NCBI GenBank assembly: GCA_032117095.1
Contig: JAULZZ010000027.1
Span: forward strand, 1 to 7,668
Direction: 5' to 3'
DNA: 7,668 nucleotides
Source of the DNA: REEB470 sp032117095
Lineage (GTDB): Bacteria; Bacillota; Bacilli; Paenibacillales; YIM-B00363
The notes under the pieces were generated by a model. The model was not told the DNA's origin. It did not search any database and saw nothing but the letters and a program-made list of their open reading frames with translations. Below are positions 1 through 6,727 of this stretch, piece after piece (positions within the stretch are counted from its first letter, which is position 1; each line of letters starts with the position of its first letter). Position numbers and translations under genes: made by a program.

Positions 1-779
1 TCCATGTTGCAGTACTATTTTGAACGTAGCGAAGAGAACCGCCAAGGGTTGTTCACGGATCTGGCGATCTGGCAACAAGATGAGCAAATCCGGCAGTTGC
101 AAGGGACGATGCCCGTTATCTTCGTCTCATTCAAGGATGCCAAAGGAGCGACGTGGGAGAAAGTTTTTCATAAAATAAAATATATCATCTTTCAAGAATA
201 CAATAGGCACATGCAAAAAGTATATGAAATACTAAATGACGCAGAGAAAAGTCAGTTTGATGGGGTATGGAGACAACACGGTACAGAGGAAAATTACGAA
301 AACAGCCTGCTGTATTTGTCCCAATGGCTACAACGTGCCTACGGCAATAAACGCGTGCTCCTGCTTATTGATGAATACGACACGCCGATCCATCAGGCGT
401 ATGCATACGGCTATTACAACGCATGCGTTGACTTTATGCGGGGGCTACTAGGAAGTGCACTCAAAGACAACAAAAGTTTGGAACGCGCCGTATTGACGGG
501 CATTTTGCGAGTGGCAAAAGAAAGCATCTTCTCTGGGCTCAACAACGTGCGCGTGTGCTCGATCTTGTCTCCTGCGTTTGAACGGTCATTCGGGTTGTTG
601 GATAAGGAAGTCGAGGCAACACTAAGGGACTTTGGGCGTGTAGATGAGATGGATGAATTTCGGCGTTGGTACAACGGGTATGTGTTTGGACGGGAGACGG
701 TATACAATCCGTGGTCGATCTTTTATGCGTTGGCAGAACCGTACACCCCATTGCAACCGTACTGGGTGCATACGGGAGA
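1..779 (+). repeat. Long direct repeat, left arm (paired with 6890-7668)
   Basis: This is the coding sequence shared by the two AAA-ATPase paralogues, in the same orientation and with a constant offset of 6,889 bp, so there is no net insertion or deletion. Conservation is uneven: 40-158 differs at only 4 of 119 positions, about 160-300 is strongly diverged, and from 433 onward identity is high again. Such arms are substrates for homologous recombination. Confidence 0.85.
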
Positions 780-1185
780 TACGGCGTTGATCGAACAAGC
801 GATGGATGCGTCACGGCACGACATGATGAAGGATTTAACCCTACTGATGCAGGGCGAAGGAATCCGCAAAGACATCAATGAGCACATTTCGTTCGGCGAT
901 TTGGACAACAACCATGCGGCATCGCTATGGAGTTTTCTCGTATTCAGCGGGTATTTGAAGGTGGGAGAAGTCGCCCATGACAGTGGGCTGACGAAAAAAG
1001 CGACCTTGTACATGCCGAACAAAGAAGTGTCGTATGTGTTCGAGCACATCGTCCGGAGATGGGTCATACGCCCGACACAAACGGCGACGCACGATCCGAT
1101 GTTGCAAGGGTTGCTCACAGGGGACAATGACGCCTTCGCTACGGGGTTTGAGACGTACGTCGGCCGAGACGTTCAGCTATTTTGA
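1..1185 (+). CDS. AAA-ATPase-like (PF09820-type) protein, 5'-truncated by window edge, C-terminus lost to frameshift
   Basis: The reading frame is already open at base 1 and ends at TGA 1183-1185. The visible protein matches the AAA-ATPase-like family, in which an N-terminal P-loop ATPase is followed by a PD-(D/E)XK nuclease domain. The Walker A segment lies off the left edge. Alignment with the paralogue at 6725 implies that about 55 codons are missing. The Walker B stretch LLLIDEYDTP is encoded around 361-390, with its first Asp at 370-372. Other family blocks follow: the FMRGLLGSALK segment, VLTGILRVAKESIFSGLNN (sensor-like region) and WYNGYVFG with YNPWSI. The frame leaves the family alignment after FETYV (about 1161) and stops eight residues later, while the expected continuation is found one frame over. 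The cellular role of this family is not established. Multi-copy occurrence and the nuclease domain suggest genome conflict or recombination, which is inference. Confidence 0.85.
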   Translation, partial: SMLQYYFERSEENRQGLFTDLAIWQQDEQIRQLQGTMPVIFVSFKDAKGATWEKVFHKIKYIIFQEYNRHMQKVYEILNDAEKSQFDGVWRQHGTEENYENSLLYLSQWLQRAYGNKRVLLLIDEYDTPIHQAYAYGYYNACVDFMRGLLGSALKDNKSLERAVLTGILRVAKESIFSGLNNVRVCSILSPAFERSFGLLDKEVEATLRDFGRVDEMDEFRRWYNGYVFGRETVYNPWSIFYALAEPYTPLQPYWVHTGDTALIEQAMDASRHDMMKDLTLLMQGEGIRKDINEHISFGDLDNNHAASLWSFLVFSGYLKVGEVAHDSGLTKKATLYMPNKEVSYVFEHIVRRWVIRPTQTATHDPMLQGLLTGDNDAFATGFETYVGRDVQLF

Positions 1186-1564
1186 CGTGCACACGGGAGG
1201 CGCAAAAAAAGACGGACACAACGAAAACTTGTACCACATGTTCGTGTTAGGGATGATGATTCAGTTGCGGGAGACGCATGAGGTGATCTCCAACCGCGAA
1301 AGTGGGAAAGGGCGGTACGACATGGCACTCATCCCACGAAACGTGCACACGCATCCCCGTGGATTCGTCTTCGAGTTCAAGGAAGTGGCGAAGGAAGCAC
1401 AGCTGGAAAAAGGCGTGGCGCAAGCGTTGCGACAAATTACGAGCAAGACGTACGAGACGGAGTTGACGAGACGGAGAGTCCCGCACATTGTGCATGTAGG
1501 CATCGCCTTTGTCGAGAAACAGACGGCTGTCGGGATGGAAGACAGGATAAAAGACGGGGAATGA
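1163..1564 (+). pseudogene. Frameshifted C-terminal PD-(D/E)XK nuclease domain (PF08011/DUF1703-type) of the preceding gene
   Basis: This segment continues the preceding protein in the next frame. It begins AETFSYFDV and contains the hallmark blocks ENLYHMFVLGMM, SNRESGKGRYD and FVFEFKEV, ending with GIAFVEKQ and TGA at 1562-1564. The catalytic PD-(D/E)XK residues appear present: Asp of GRYD at 1319-1321, Glu at 1373-1375 and Lys at 1379-1381 (E-x-K). One extra G in the GG at 1162-1163 explains the break: removing it joins FETYV directly to AETFSYFDV, as expected for the family. An upstream in-frame ATG at 1034 exists, but the 43 codons before 1163 are only the out-of-frame shadow of the ATPase sequence. 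No ribosome binding site precedes a start here, so separate translation is unlikely. With the frame repaired the protein would be about 575 residues. A sequencing error is possible. Confidence 0.82.
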
Positions 1565-1580
1565 GGAGGGTGTGGAGATG
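1561..1580 (+). repeat. 20-base leader identical to 6708-6727
   Basis: These 20 bases run from the stop codon of the broken AAA-ATPase gene, through AGGAGGG, to the ATG of the small ORF. They are identical to the bases in front of and including the start codon of the second AAA-ATPase gene. Sequence outside the 20 bases differs on both sides. The match suggests that one leader was copied or recombined within a tandem array of these genes. Confidence 0.85.
1564..1570 (+). promoter_or_regulatory. Ribosome binding site AGGAGGG for the 47-codon ORF
   Basis: AGGAGGG is followed by seven bases and then ATG at 1578. It overlaps the last base of the TGA that ends the preceding gene, so the two would be translationally close in one transcript. 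This site is the main evidence that the small ORF downstream is translated. Confidence 0.7.
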
Positions 1581-1721
1581 AAAAACCATCGTTTACCCGA
1601 TATGTTACAATGGTTTTTGTTGGAAGCAAAAGAGGTTACCGTCGTGGCGACAGGCGACGCATGGGTACAAATCAGGGGGCAAGCGTACGATACGAAAACT
1701 GTGCATACGGCAGATGAATGA
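1578..1721 (+). CDS. Small hypothetical protein, 47 aa
   Basis: The ORF starts at ATG 1578 and ends at TGA 1719-1721. It encodes 47 residues beginning MKNHRLPDML and ending KTVHTADE. It lies 13 bases after the stop of the broken AAA-ATPase gene, behind a near-perfect Shine-Dalgarno with 7-base spacing, so it would be cotranslated with that gene. I recognise no domain. There is no signal peptide, no membrane segment and no cysteine; the middle (EVTVVATGDAWVQIRGQAY) could form a short beta-rich unit. It does not resemble the N-terminus of the second AAA-ATPase gene, although the start region is identical to that gene's leader. It may be a genuine small gene or the 5' remnant of a gene truncated by the repeat element that begins 20 bases downstream. 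Function unknown. Confidence 0.5.
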   Translation: MKNHRLPDMLQWFLLEAKEVTVVATGDAWVQIRGQAYDTKTVHTADE

Positions 1722-1741
1722 AATTTTGCGCGTTGATGCGA

Positions 1742-1848
1742 ATACGAATACTAAACACGGCTTGAATACAGGAAACCGATTGGTTAAAAAGCGCAGTGAT
1801 TTCTTGTGAAATAGGGCCCTTTGTATGGACGTTTTTAATCCGTGTTTC
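1742..1848 (-). repeat. 107-bp interspersed repeat element, left copy, inverted relative to the copy at 6603-6709
   Basis: The reverse complement of this stretch aligns without any gap to 6603-6709, with 82 of 107 positions identical by hand count. Conservation is strongest at the two ends and in the block TTTTTAACCAAT, and weakest in the middle. The element is itself quasi-palindromic: 1755-1769 pairs with 1831-1845 (12 of 15), TTAAAAA at 1784-1790 pairs with TTTTTAA at 1832-1838, and a small hairpin ATTTC-TTGT-GAAAT sits near the centre at 1799-1812. It occupies most of the non-coding gap 1722-1945, in which I see no convincing promoter. It looks like a MITE-like or terminal-repeat element: it is short, non-coding and has inverted ends. 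No target-site duplication is evident. Confidence 0.75.
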
Positions 1849-1931
1849 GCATTAGTATGAGATGGCGTTTTGCGGGGAGCACGTGCATGGTCGCGATGAC
1901 AGTCGTGCGAGACAAATAGGAGAGACAAACC

Positions 1932-1938
1932 AAGGAGG
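1932..1938 (+). promoter_or_regulatory. Ribosome binding site AAGGAGG that fixes the helicase start
   Basis: AAGGAGG is followed by seven bases (AACACAG) and ATG at 1946. The frame also contains an ATG at 1862, but that one is not preceded by a Shine-Dalgarno sequence and lies right at the end of the repeat element. The start at 1946 is therefore preferred. Confidence 0.85.
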
Positions 1939-1945
1939 AACACAG

Positions 1946-4900
1946 ATGGACGGTACGGCAACACAACGCACACGACTGATGCACATGCTCGACTTTTGTT
2001 TGCAAGCGACAAAGCTGACTGCGCGTGCAGAGCAACCGCTTATTGACGTGAGAAAAGCTTCATTTTTCAAAACAGAAGAGATGTGGCGGACGTTGCCTGG
2101 GGTCGAGATGTGCGTGGAAGAGGGGGATGGAGAGGCGGGCGAGCTCATCTGGCTCTCTATTGCGCGACTGCGTGAGACCGATCCTCCGCCCGTCGAACAG
2201 GCGGATTTGGCACAATATCTAGACATCACAAATGCATTGATGCCCCCACCAACGCTACGCACGGCATCACCAAACCACCCCCCGCACATCATCCAAGCAT
2301 ACGACAGTTACATGACACAATGGACGGCTTGGGCAAAGACGGAGCAACTCCGTCGTCAGACGATCGCCTTGTACAAAGAATTATACCAGATTAAGCAAAC
2401 GCTCGAAGGGGCGATTGACGATGCGCCACAAGAACTTGTTTGCGGTGCGGGCATTGTGGTTTGGAAAATGGACGACGGGCGTACGGTACGGTTTCCGTTG
2501 ATCACGCAAATTGTCGAACTGTCGCTACATCCACATACGTCAGCGATTCACGTGCGTCCGCGTGACATCGATGCTTCTGTGGAGTTGGACGGATATGACG
2601 GCGATGTTCTCCCCGGGATCGCAGTGATTGAACAGTTTGCCAAGACGATGATGGCGCAACCAGAGTGGTTTTTCACTCCATTTACGTCGGAGATGTGGAG
2701 ACCGCTGCTCGAGATTGCAGCGACCCATCTGGCGTCTGATGGCGTGTATTGGCCAGACATCGCCCCACCTGACGATCGTACGCTCCCTACACCCGACGAA
2801 AAGCCAAAAGTGACGGACACGTGGTTGCTCTTTGTGCGGCCACGCACGAAGAGTACGTATGTGCAGGATTTATTGCGTTTGCGCACTGCGATTGAGGCGG
2901 GTGAAGCGCTTTCGCCCGTTGCTACGGCACTCGTCACCGACCCAGAAACGACCAATACCCCTGTAACATTCCCTGCACTACGCGGGATGTCTGGTGGTGC
3001 ATCTGCCAGTGGGGGGGCAGTTTCCGACGTGTATTTTCCCAAGCCATACAACGAGGAGCAGTTGCGTATCATCGCGCTGTTGCACGTGCATGACGGTGTT
3101 GTCGTACAAGGCCCGCCAGGGACAGGAAAAACTCATACGATCGCCAACATCATCTGTCACTATTTGGCCAGTGGCAAACGTGTACTTGTGACCTCGATGA
3201 AAGATCCAGCCCTCCGGGTGTTGCGGGAGAAGCTACCAGAAGAAATACGTCCCTTGGCAATCGCACTGCTATCGATGGAACACGAAGGAAGAAAACAGTT
3301 TGAGCATTCCATCGATTATATTGCCACCGTCGTACAAACCACGGATCACCACATTGCCGAGCAAGAAATCGCACAGCAGCAGACGCTTATCGACACGCTC
3401 CATGCACAACTCGCCCGTATCGATGCAGACATCGCAACATGTGCACAAGAGCAACTCCAACCGCTCGTCATCGATGGAGAGCAGTGGACTCCGGCACAGG
3501 CGGCACAACGTGTCGTCGCAGTCGGGGCACAGGTCGAGATGATTCCAGACGCAATAGACGAACGCATCGAACATGCGTCACCGCTTACCGTAGAAGAGGT
3601 ACAAGAATTGCGTAATGTGCGCCGAGAACTCGGGATGGACATCGTGTACTGCACCGTCCGACTGCCGCTCGGCAGTGATTTTCCGGAAGTGCTTTCCTTG
3701 CGCGAAACGCACGTACACCTTGCCAAAGTCGCCCGTATGCAAGCAGACGTTGAGGCAGGGCACGTTCCCCCGATCATGAACACGGCGGTGGAGACGATCG
3801 AAGCACTACAACGCCTACAAAAGCGAATCGAAGAGCGAAACACCTTGCACGCCAAAGCGTGCGCAGCAACGACAGCACATGTGTGGATCGATGCACTGCG
3901 GCTGGTGTGGGGACGGGCAGACAAGCAGCCACTCGTCGTCGTTGCGCAAGCACTTATCGAGGACCTCATGGTCCTCGAAACACAACGGCAGGGGTTTTGG
4001 GCAACCCCGATCGAGGCGCCGGAAGTCCTTTGGCAAGATGAGCAACTCGTCCGCGCAGTACAACAGCTGGCACAAGGAAAAAAACCCTTTGGGATTGGGG
4101 GTTTGTGGGGAAAATCCGCACATAAGAAAACGCTTGCTGCGGTACGTATACTCGGCAAACCAGTGCAAGAGGCAACGCAGTGGGCGCATGTTGCATCGTA
4201 TGTCGCTTGGCAAAAACAGCTAGAAACGTGTGCCATACGCTGGAAAAGCATCGCCCCCGACATCGGCTGGCCACCCGCGTTGTCCCAAGGAACGTTGCTC
4301 GACGCAGCATGCGCTGTACAGACGGTCGCGCAGTTGGACGCGAACGCCCAGCACATTCTCCACGATGCCACCGTAGTATTTGGCACATGGACGAACCGTG
4401 TGCGTGTTGTCGACGAAGGGTTCGATGCGCTCGTCCAAGCGGTGCATCACCACTTGACGACCAATCAGCTTGCACATGCATGGAACGAAAAACAGCGTTG
4501 TTTGCAAGCGTTGGAGGGGTGTGCAGGTCCCATCGTCGAGCGCATTCGTACGTGCATTCACGGCATGCTCGGTGCGGTCTCTGTGACAGAAACGACGTGG
4601 CAAGCGGAGTGGACTGCATGCATGACCGAATTGCAACGCATCTGCGTATTGCGCCCGATGCTCGACACCGTTTATACGTTGACTCAACGCATTGCAACTG
4701 GGGGGGCGCCCCTGTACGCTCAGGTGTTGCGTCAGCCAGGAGATGACGTGATGCCCCTCGATTGGCATGAGGTTTGGTGTGCCAGACGGATAGAAACGGT
4801 GCTCGCCGCACGCGACGGACAGCAAAAAATGGGGTTGCTTGCACAAGAACGACGAAACATAGAAGAATCACTTCGTGTGGCATACCAGACACTCATTGTC

Positions 4901-6388
4901 CAACGGACAAAGCTTTCCTTAGCGACGCATGCCACACCAGCGGTGCGCGCAGCCCTACAAGGGTATCGCAATGCGATTCAAAGAATCGGGAAAGGAACAG
5001 GGAAACGAGCGGCACGCTATCGCCAAGATGCCAGACAAGCGTCCAAACAAGCGACACCAGCAATTCCCTGTTGGATTATGCCGCACGACCGTGTCTCCGA
5101 AACGTTGCCCGCACAGCTCGGCTGTTTTGATCTTGTGATCATCGACGAAGCATCGCAGTCGGATTTGACGGCGTTACCTGCGGTATTGCGGGCAAAAAAA
5201 GTGCTGATTGTCGGGGATGATAAACAAGTATCGCCAGAAGGCATCGGGGTAGATGAAGAGAAGGTGCAGCACCTAATGCATCGTTTTTTACAGCAACAAG
5301 TCGAGGCGTATCGTGCCCAATTCTCACCGGAACGTTCGATGTATGATTTGTGCAAAGTTGTGTTTGCTCACAGTACGATCATGTTACGGGAGCATTTTCG
5401 TTGTGTGGCGGCGATCATTGAATATTCCAAACGCGAGTTTTATGCCCACGAGTTACGACCGTTACGCGTGCCCCACGCCTCGGAGCGTCTTGATCCGCCC
5501 CTCCTCGACGTATGGGTCAAAGATGGATTTCGTGACGACAAAATCAATCGCCCAGAGGCGATGTATATCGTCGAGGAGATAAAACGGATGGTCACCGACC
5601 CACGGTATGCCAAGCGCACGATTGGTGTTGTCTCGTTGCTTGGGAACGAACAAGCGGCATGCATATGGAAAATGCTAGTAGATGTCGTCGGGATTGAGGC
5701 GATAGAGCGTCATGCGATCGCTTGCGGGGATGCGCGGACGTTTCAAGGAAAAGAGCGCGATGTCGTGTTTTTGTCGATGGTTGTTGGGGGGAGTGAGAAG
5801 GGGACGAAGGCCGTCACAGGTGCGATGTATGCACAACGGTTTAATGTGGCGACGTCGCGTGCGCGCGACCAAATGGTGCTCGTGCGTTCGTGCAGCATGG
5901 AACAATTGAGCGAAAAAGACCATTTGCGTCGCAGCCTCATCGCACATTTTAGCACACCATTTGTTCAAGATGGGCAACATGTTGCGGACATGCGTGGGCA
6001 GTGCGAGTCTGCTTTCGAACGCGATGTGTTCGATGTACTGACGGAACGTGGGTATCGCGTGCACACCCAAGTGCGCGTGGGACATTATCGCATCGACCTC
6101 GTTGTTGAAGGGGATGACGATGTGCGTTTGGCGATTGAGTGCGATGGGGATACGTTTCACGGACCAGATCGGTGGGAAGCTGACAGCAAACGGCAACGCA
6201 TTTTGGAACGTGCGGGATGGACATTTTGGCGTTGCTTTGCTTCGACGTGGGTGCGCCGACGTGAGCAAACGATCGCGCAGCTCGTGCAGACGTTGACGAA
6301 ACAGGGCATTGCGCCATGTATGGGGAGCCCTGTGGTGCGTAGTAGCGACATTGCACACCGCATCGTCGAGGGGATGTGTGCTCCGTAG
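1946..6388 (+). CDS. SF1 (Upf1-like, COG1112) helicase fused to C-terminal Vsr/DUF559-like nuclease; candidate antiphage protein
   Basis: The protein has 1,480 residues. The N-terminal 360 or so residues form a family-specific module that I cannot assign. A Q-motif-like PYNEEQLRII precedes Walker A GPPGTGKT (residues 389-396), and motif Ia is near 410-440 (GKRVLVTSMKDP). A very long, mainly helical insertion of about 640 residues, starting with a probable coiled coil near 466-502, separates this from Walker B DEAS (1067-1070). Motif III is GDDKQVSP (1090-1097), followed by LREHFRC (1147-1153), TFQGKERD (1265-1272) and arginine-finger motif RFNVATSRAR (1298-1307). The C-terminal 130 residues are restriction-endonuclease-like: Glu1358 in FERDVFDVL, Asp1384 in YRIDLVV, and IECDGDTFH (Glu1398 to His1405), as in Vsr/DUF559/MTES_1575 proteins. 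All ATPase motifs look intact, so activity is plausible. Hhe (helicase-Vsr) and Mokosh type II (helicase-PLD) are known antiphage proteins of similar architecture. A defence role here is inference. The ORF ends with tandem TAG TAG. Confidence 0.92.
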   Translation: MDGTATQRTRLMHMLDFCLQATKLTARAEQPLIDVRKASFFKTEEMWRTLPGVEMCVEEGDGEAGELIWLSIARLRETDPPPVEQADLAQYLDITNALMPPPTLRTASPNHPPHIIQAYDSYMTQWTAWAKTEQLRRQTIALYKELYQIKQTLEGAIDDAPQELVCGAGIVVWKMDDGRTVRFPLITQIVELSLHPHTSAIHVRPRDIDASVELDGYDGDVLPGIAVIEQFAKTMMAQPEWFFTPFTSEMWRPLLEIAATHLASDGVYWPDIAPPDDRTLPTPDEKPKVTDTWLLFVRPRTKSTYVQDLLRLRTAIEAGEALSPVATALVTDPETTNTPVTFPALRGMSGGASASGGAVSDVYFPKPYNEEQLRIIALLHVHDGVVVQGPPGTGKTHTIANIICHYLASGKRVLVTSMKDPALRVLREKLPEEIRPLAIALLSMEHEGRKQFEHSIDYIATVVQTTDHHIAEQEIAQQQTLIDTLHAQLARIDADIATCAQEQLQPLVIDGEQWTPAQAAQRVVAVGAQVEMIPDAIDERIEHASPLTVEEVQELRNVRRELGMDIVYCTVRLPLGSDFPEVLSLRETHVHLAKVARMQADVEAGHVPPIMNTAVETIEALQRLQKRIEERNTLHAKACAATTAHVWIDALRLVWGRADKQPLVVVAQALIEDLMVLETQRQGFWATPIEAPEVLWQDEQLVRAVQQLAQGKKPFGIGGLWGKSAHKKTLAAVRILGKPVQEATQWAHVASYVAWQKQLETCAIRWKSIAPDIGWPPALSQGTLLDAACAVQTVAQLDANAQHILHDATVVFGTWTNRVRVVDEGFDALVQAVHHHLTTNQLAHAWNEKQRCLQALEGCAGPIVERIRTCIHGMLGAVSVTETTWQAEWTACMTELQRICVLRPMLDTVYTLTQRIATGGAPLYAQVLRQPGDDVMPLDWHEVWCARRIETVLAARDGQQKMGLLAQERRNIEESLRVAYQTLIVQRTKLSLATHATPAVRAALQGYRNAIQRIGKGTGKRAARYRQDARQASKQATPAIPCWIMPHDRVSETLPAQLGCFDLVIIDEASQSDLTALPAVLRAKKVLIVGDDKQVSPEGIGVDEEKVQHLMHRFLQQQVEAYRAQFSPERSMYDLCKVVFAHSTIMLREHFRCVAAIIEYSKREFYAHELRPLRVPHASERLDPPLLDVWVKDGFRDDKINRPEAMYIVEEIKRMVTDPRYAKRTIGVVSLLGNEQAACIWKMLVDVVGIEAIERHAIACGDARTFQGKERDVVFLSMVVGGSEKGTKAVTGAMYAQRFNVATSRARDQMVLVRSCSMEQLSEKDHLRRSLIAHFSTPFVQDGQHVADMRGQCESAFERDVFDVLTERGYRVHTQVRVGHYRIDLVVEGDDDVRLAIECDGDTFHGPDRWEADSKRQRILERAGWTFWRCFASTWVRRREQTIAQLVQTLTKQGIAPCMGSPVVRSSDIAHRIVEGMCAP

Positions 6389-6413
6389 TAGTCATGCGGG
6401 GGAGCGCAATGTC

Positions 6414-6602
6414 ATGGAGGCAAAAGAGCGCCTCTTTTCGGGGCTCAACTACGTGCGCGTGTGCGCGATCTTATCTCCTGCGTTTGAGCAGTCTTTTGGG
6501 CTGTTGGATGCGGAAGTAGCGACGGCATTGGCATTGCGGACTTTGGGTAGCGGGTGGCGTCAGGAAGCGTCAAGACGAAACGGATGAATTTCAGCATTGT
6601 AC
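6414..6602 (+). pseudogene. Remnant of a third AAA-ATPase-like gene (internal fragment)
   Basis: Within the 336-base gap 6389-6724, this piece encodes FSGLNYVRVCAILSPAF, EQSFGLLDAEVATAL, matching FSGLNNVRVC...FERSFGLLDKEV in both flanking AAA-ATPase genes (equivalent to about 511-672 of the left gene). Homology starts 25 bases after the helicase stop. It is disturbed by a GCATTG hexamer duplication and an insertion of about 20 bases, then resumes at GATGAATTTC (around 6584-6593). It fades just before base 6603, where the 107-bp element begins. The frame stops at 6585-6587. A GGGGGAG at 6398-6404 sits nine bases before ATG 6414, so a 57-residue peptide could be made, but it lacks Walker A, Walker B and the nuclease domain. 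It is a decayed fragment left by recombination or insertion. Confidence 0.8.
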
Positions 6603-6709
6603 GAAACACGGATCAAAAACCTCTAAGCAGAGAGATTCCTTTTATGAGAAAACACAGTGATTTTTAACCAATTGAATTCCTGTATTCAATCAGTGTTTAG
6701 TATTAGTAT
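6603..6709 (+). repeat. 107-bp interspersed repeat element, right copy
   Basis: This is the same-length counterpart of the reverse-complemented 1742-1848 element (82 of 107 identical, no gaps). Its left end GAAACACGGATCAAAAAC and right end TTCCTGTATTCAA to GTGTTTAGTATTAGTAT are the best conserved parts. The two ends are imperfectly complementary: 6606-6620 against 6682-6696, 11 of 15. The element lies exactly between the AAA-ATPase remnant and the ribosome binding site of the second AAA-ATPase gene, so any promoter for that gene must lie in or across it. The TTGAAT at 6672-6677 followed by AT-rich TTTAGT at 6696 is only a weak promoter candidate. Confidence 0.75.
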
Positions 6710-6727
6710 GAGGAGGGTGTGGAGATG
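6708..6727 (+). repeat. 20-base leader identical to 1561-1580
   Basis: This second copy of the leader carries AGGAGGG and the start codon of the downstream AAA-ATPase gene. Its first two bases overlap the end of the 107-bp element. In the left copy the embedded TGA is the stop of an AAA-ATPase gene, so this copy may derive from the junction between two tandem AAA-ATPase genes. Confidence 0.85.
6711..6717 (+). promoter_or_regulatory. Ribosome binding site AGGAGGG for the second AAA-ATPase gene
   Basis: AGGAGGG is followed by seven bases (TGTGGAG) and ATG at 6725. It matches the anti-Shine-Dalgarno sequence strongly and sets the start of the gene, where the family-typical N-terminus begins at once. 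Confidence 0.85.

Noticed and set aside
1034..1162. Independent gene starting at ATG 1034 for the nuclease domain
   Set aside because: The first 43 codons are out-of-frame ATPase sequence without a ribosome binding site; a frameshift in one gene explains the data better.
1155..1170. Programmed ribosomal frameshifting between ATPase and nuclease
   Set aside because: There is no slippery heptamer or run of identical bases and no evident stimulatory structure; a single inserted G in GTCGGCCG is simpler.
1813..1820. AGGGCCCT palindrome as an intrinsic terminator
   Set aside because: The palindrome has no loop and no following T-run; it lies inside the repeat element and is not conserved in the other copy.
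1862..1945. 28-residue N-terminal extension of the helicase from ATG 1862
   Set aside because: ATG 1862 lacks a ribosome binding site and sits beside the repeat element, whereas ATG 1946 has AAGGAGG at ideal spacing.
3346..4386. Long minus-strand ORF (346 codons), and another at 3966-4892, opposite the helicase
   Set aside because: Both are rich in Cys, Ser and Arg, have no family motifs, and lie opposite a clearly coding helicase; they are codon-bias shadows.
6672..6701. Promoter for the second AAA-ATPase gene (TTGAAT and TTTAGT)
   Set aside because: The -35-like box fits, but the -10-like box is poor, and the same bases belong to the conserved repeat end; not strong enough to list as a feature.
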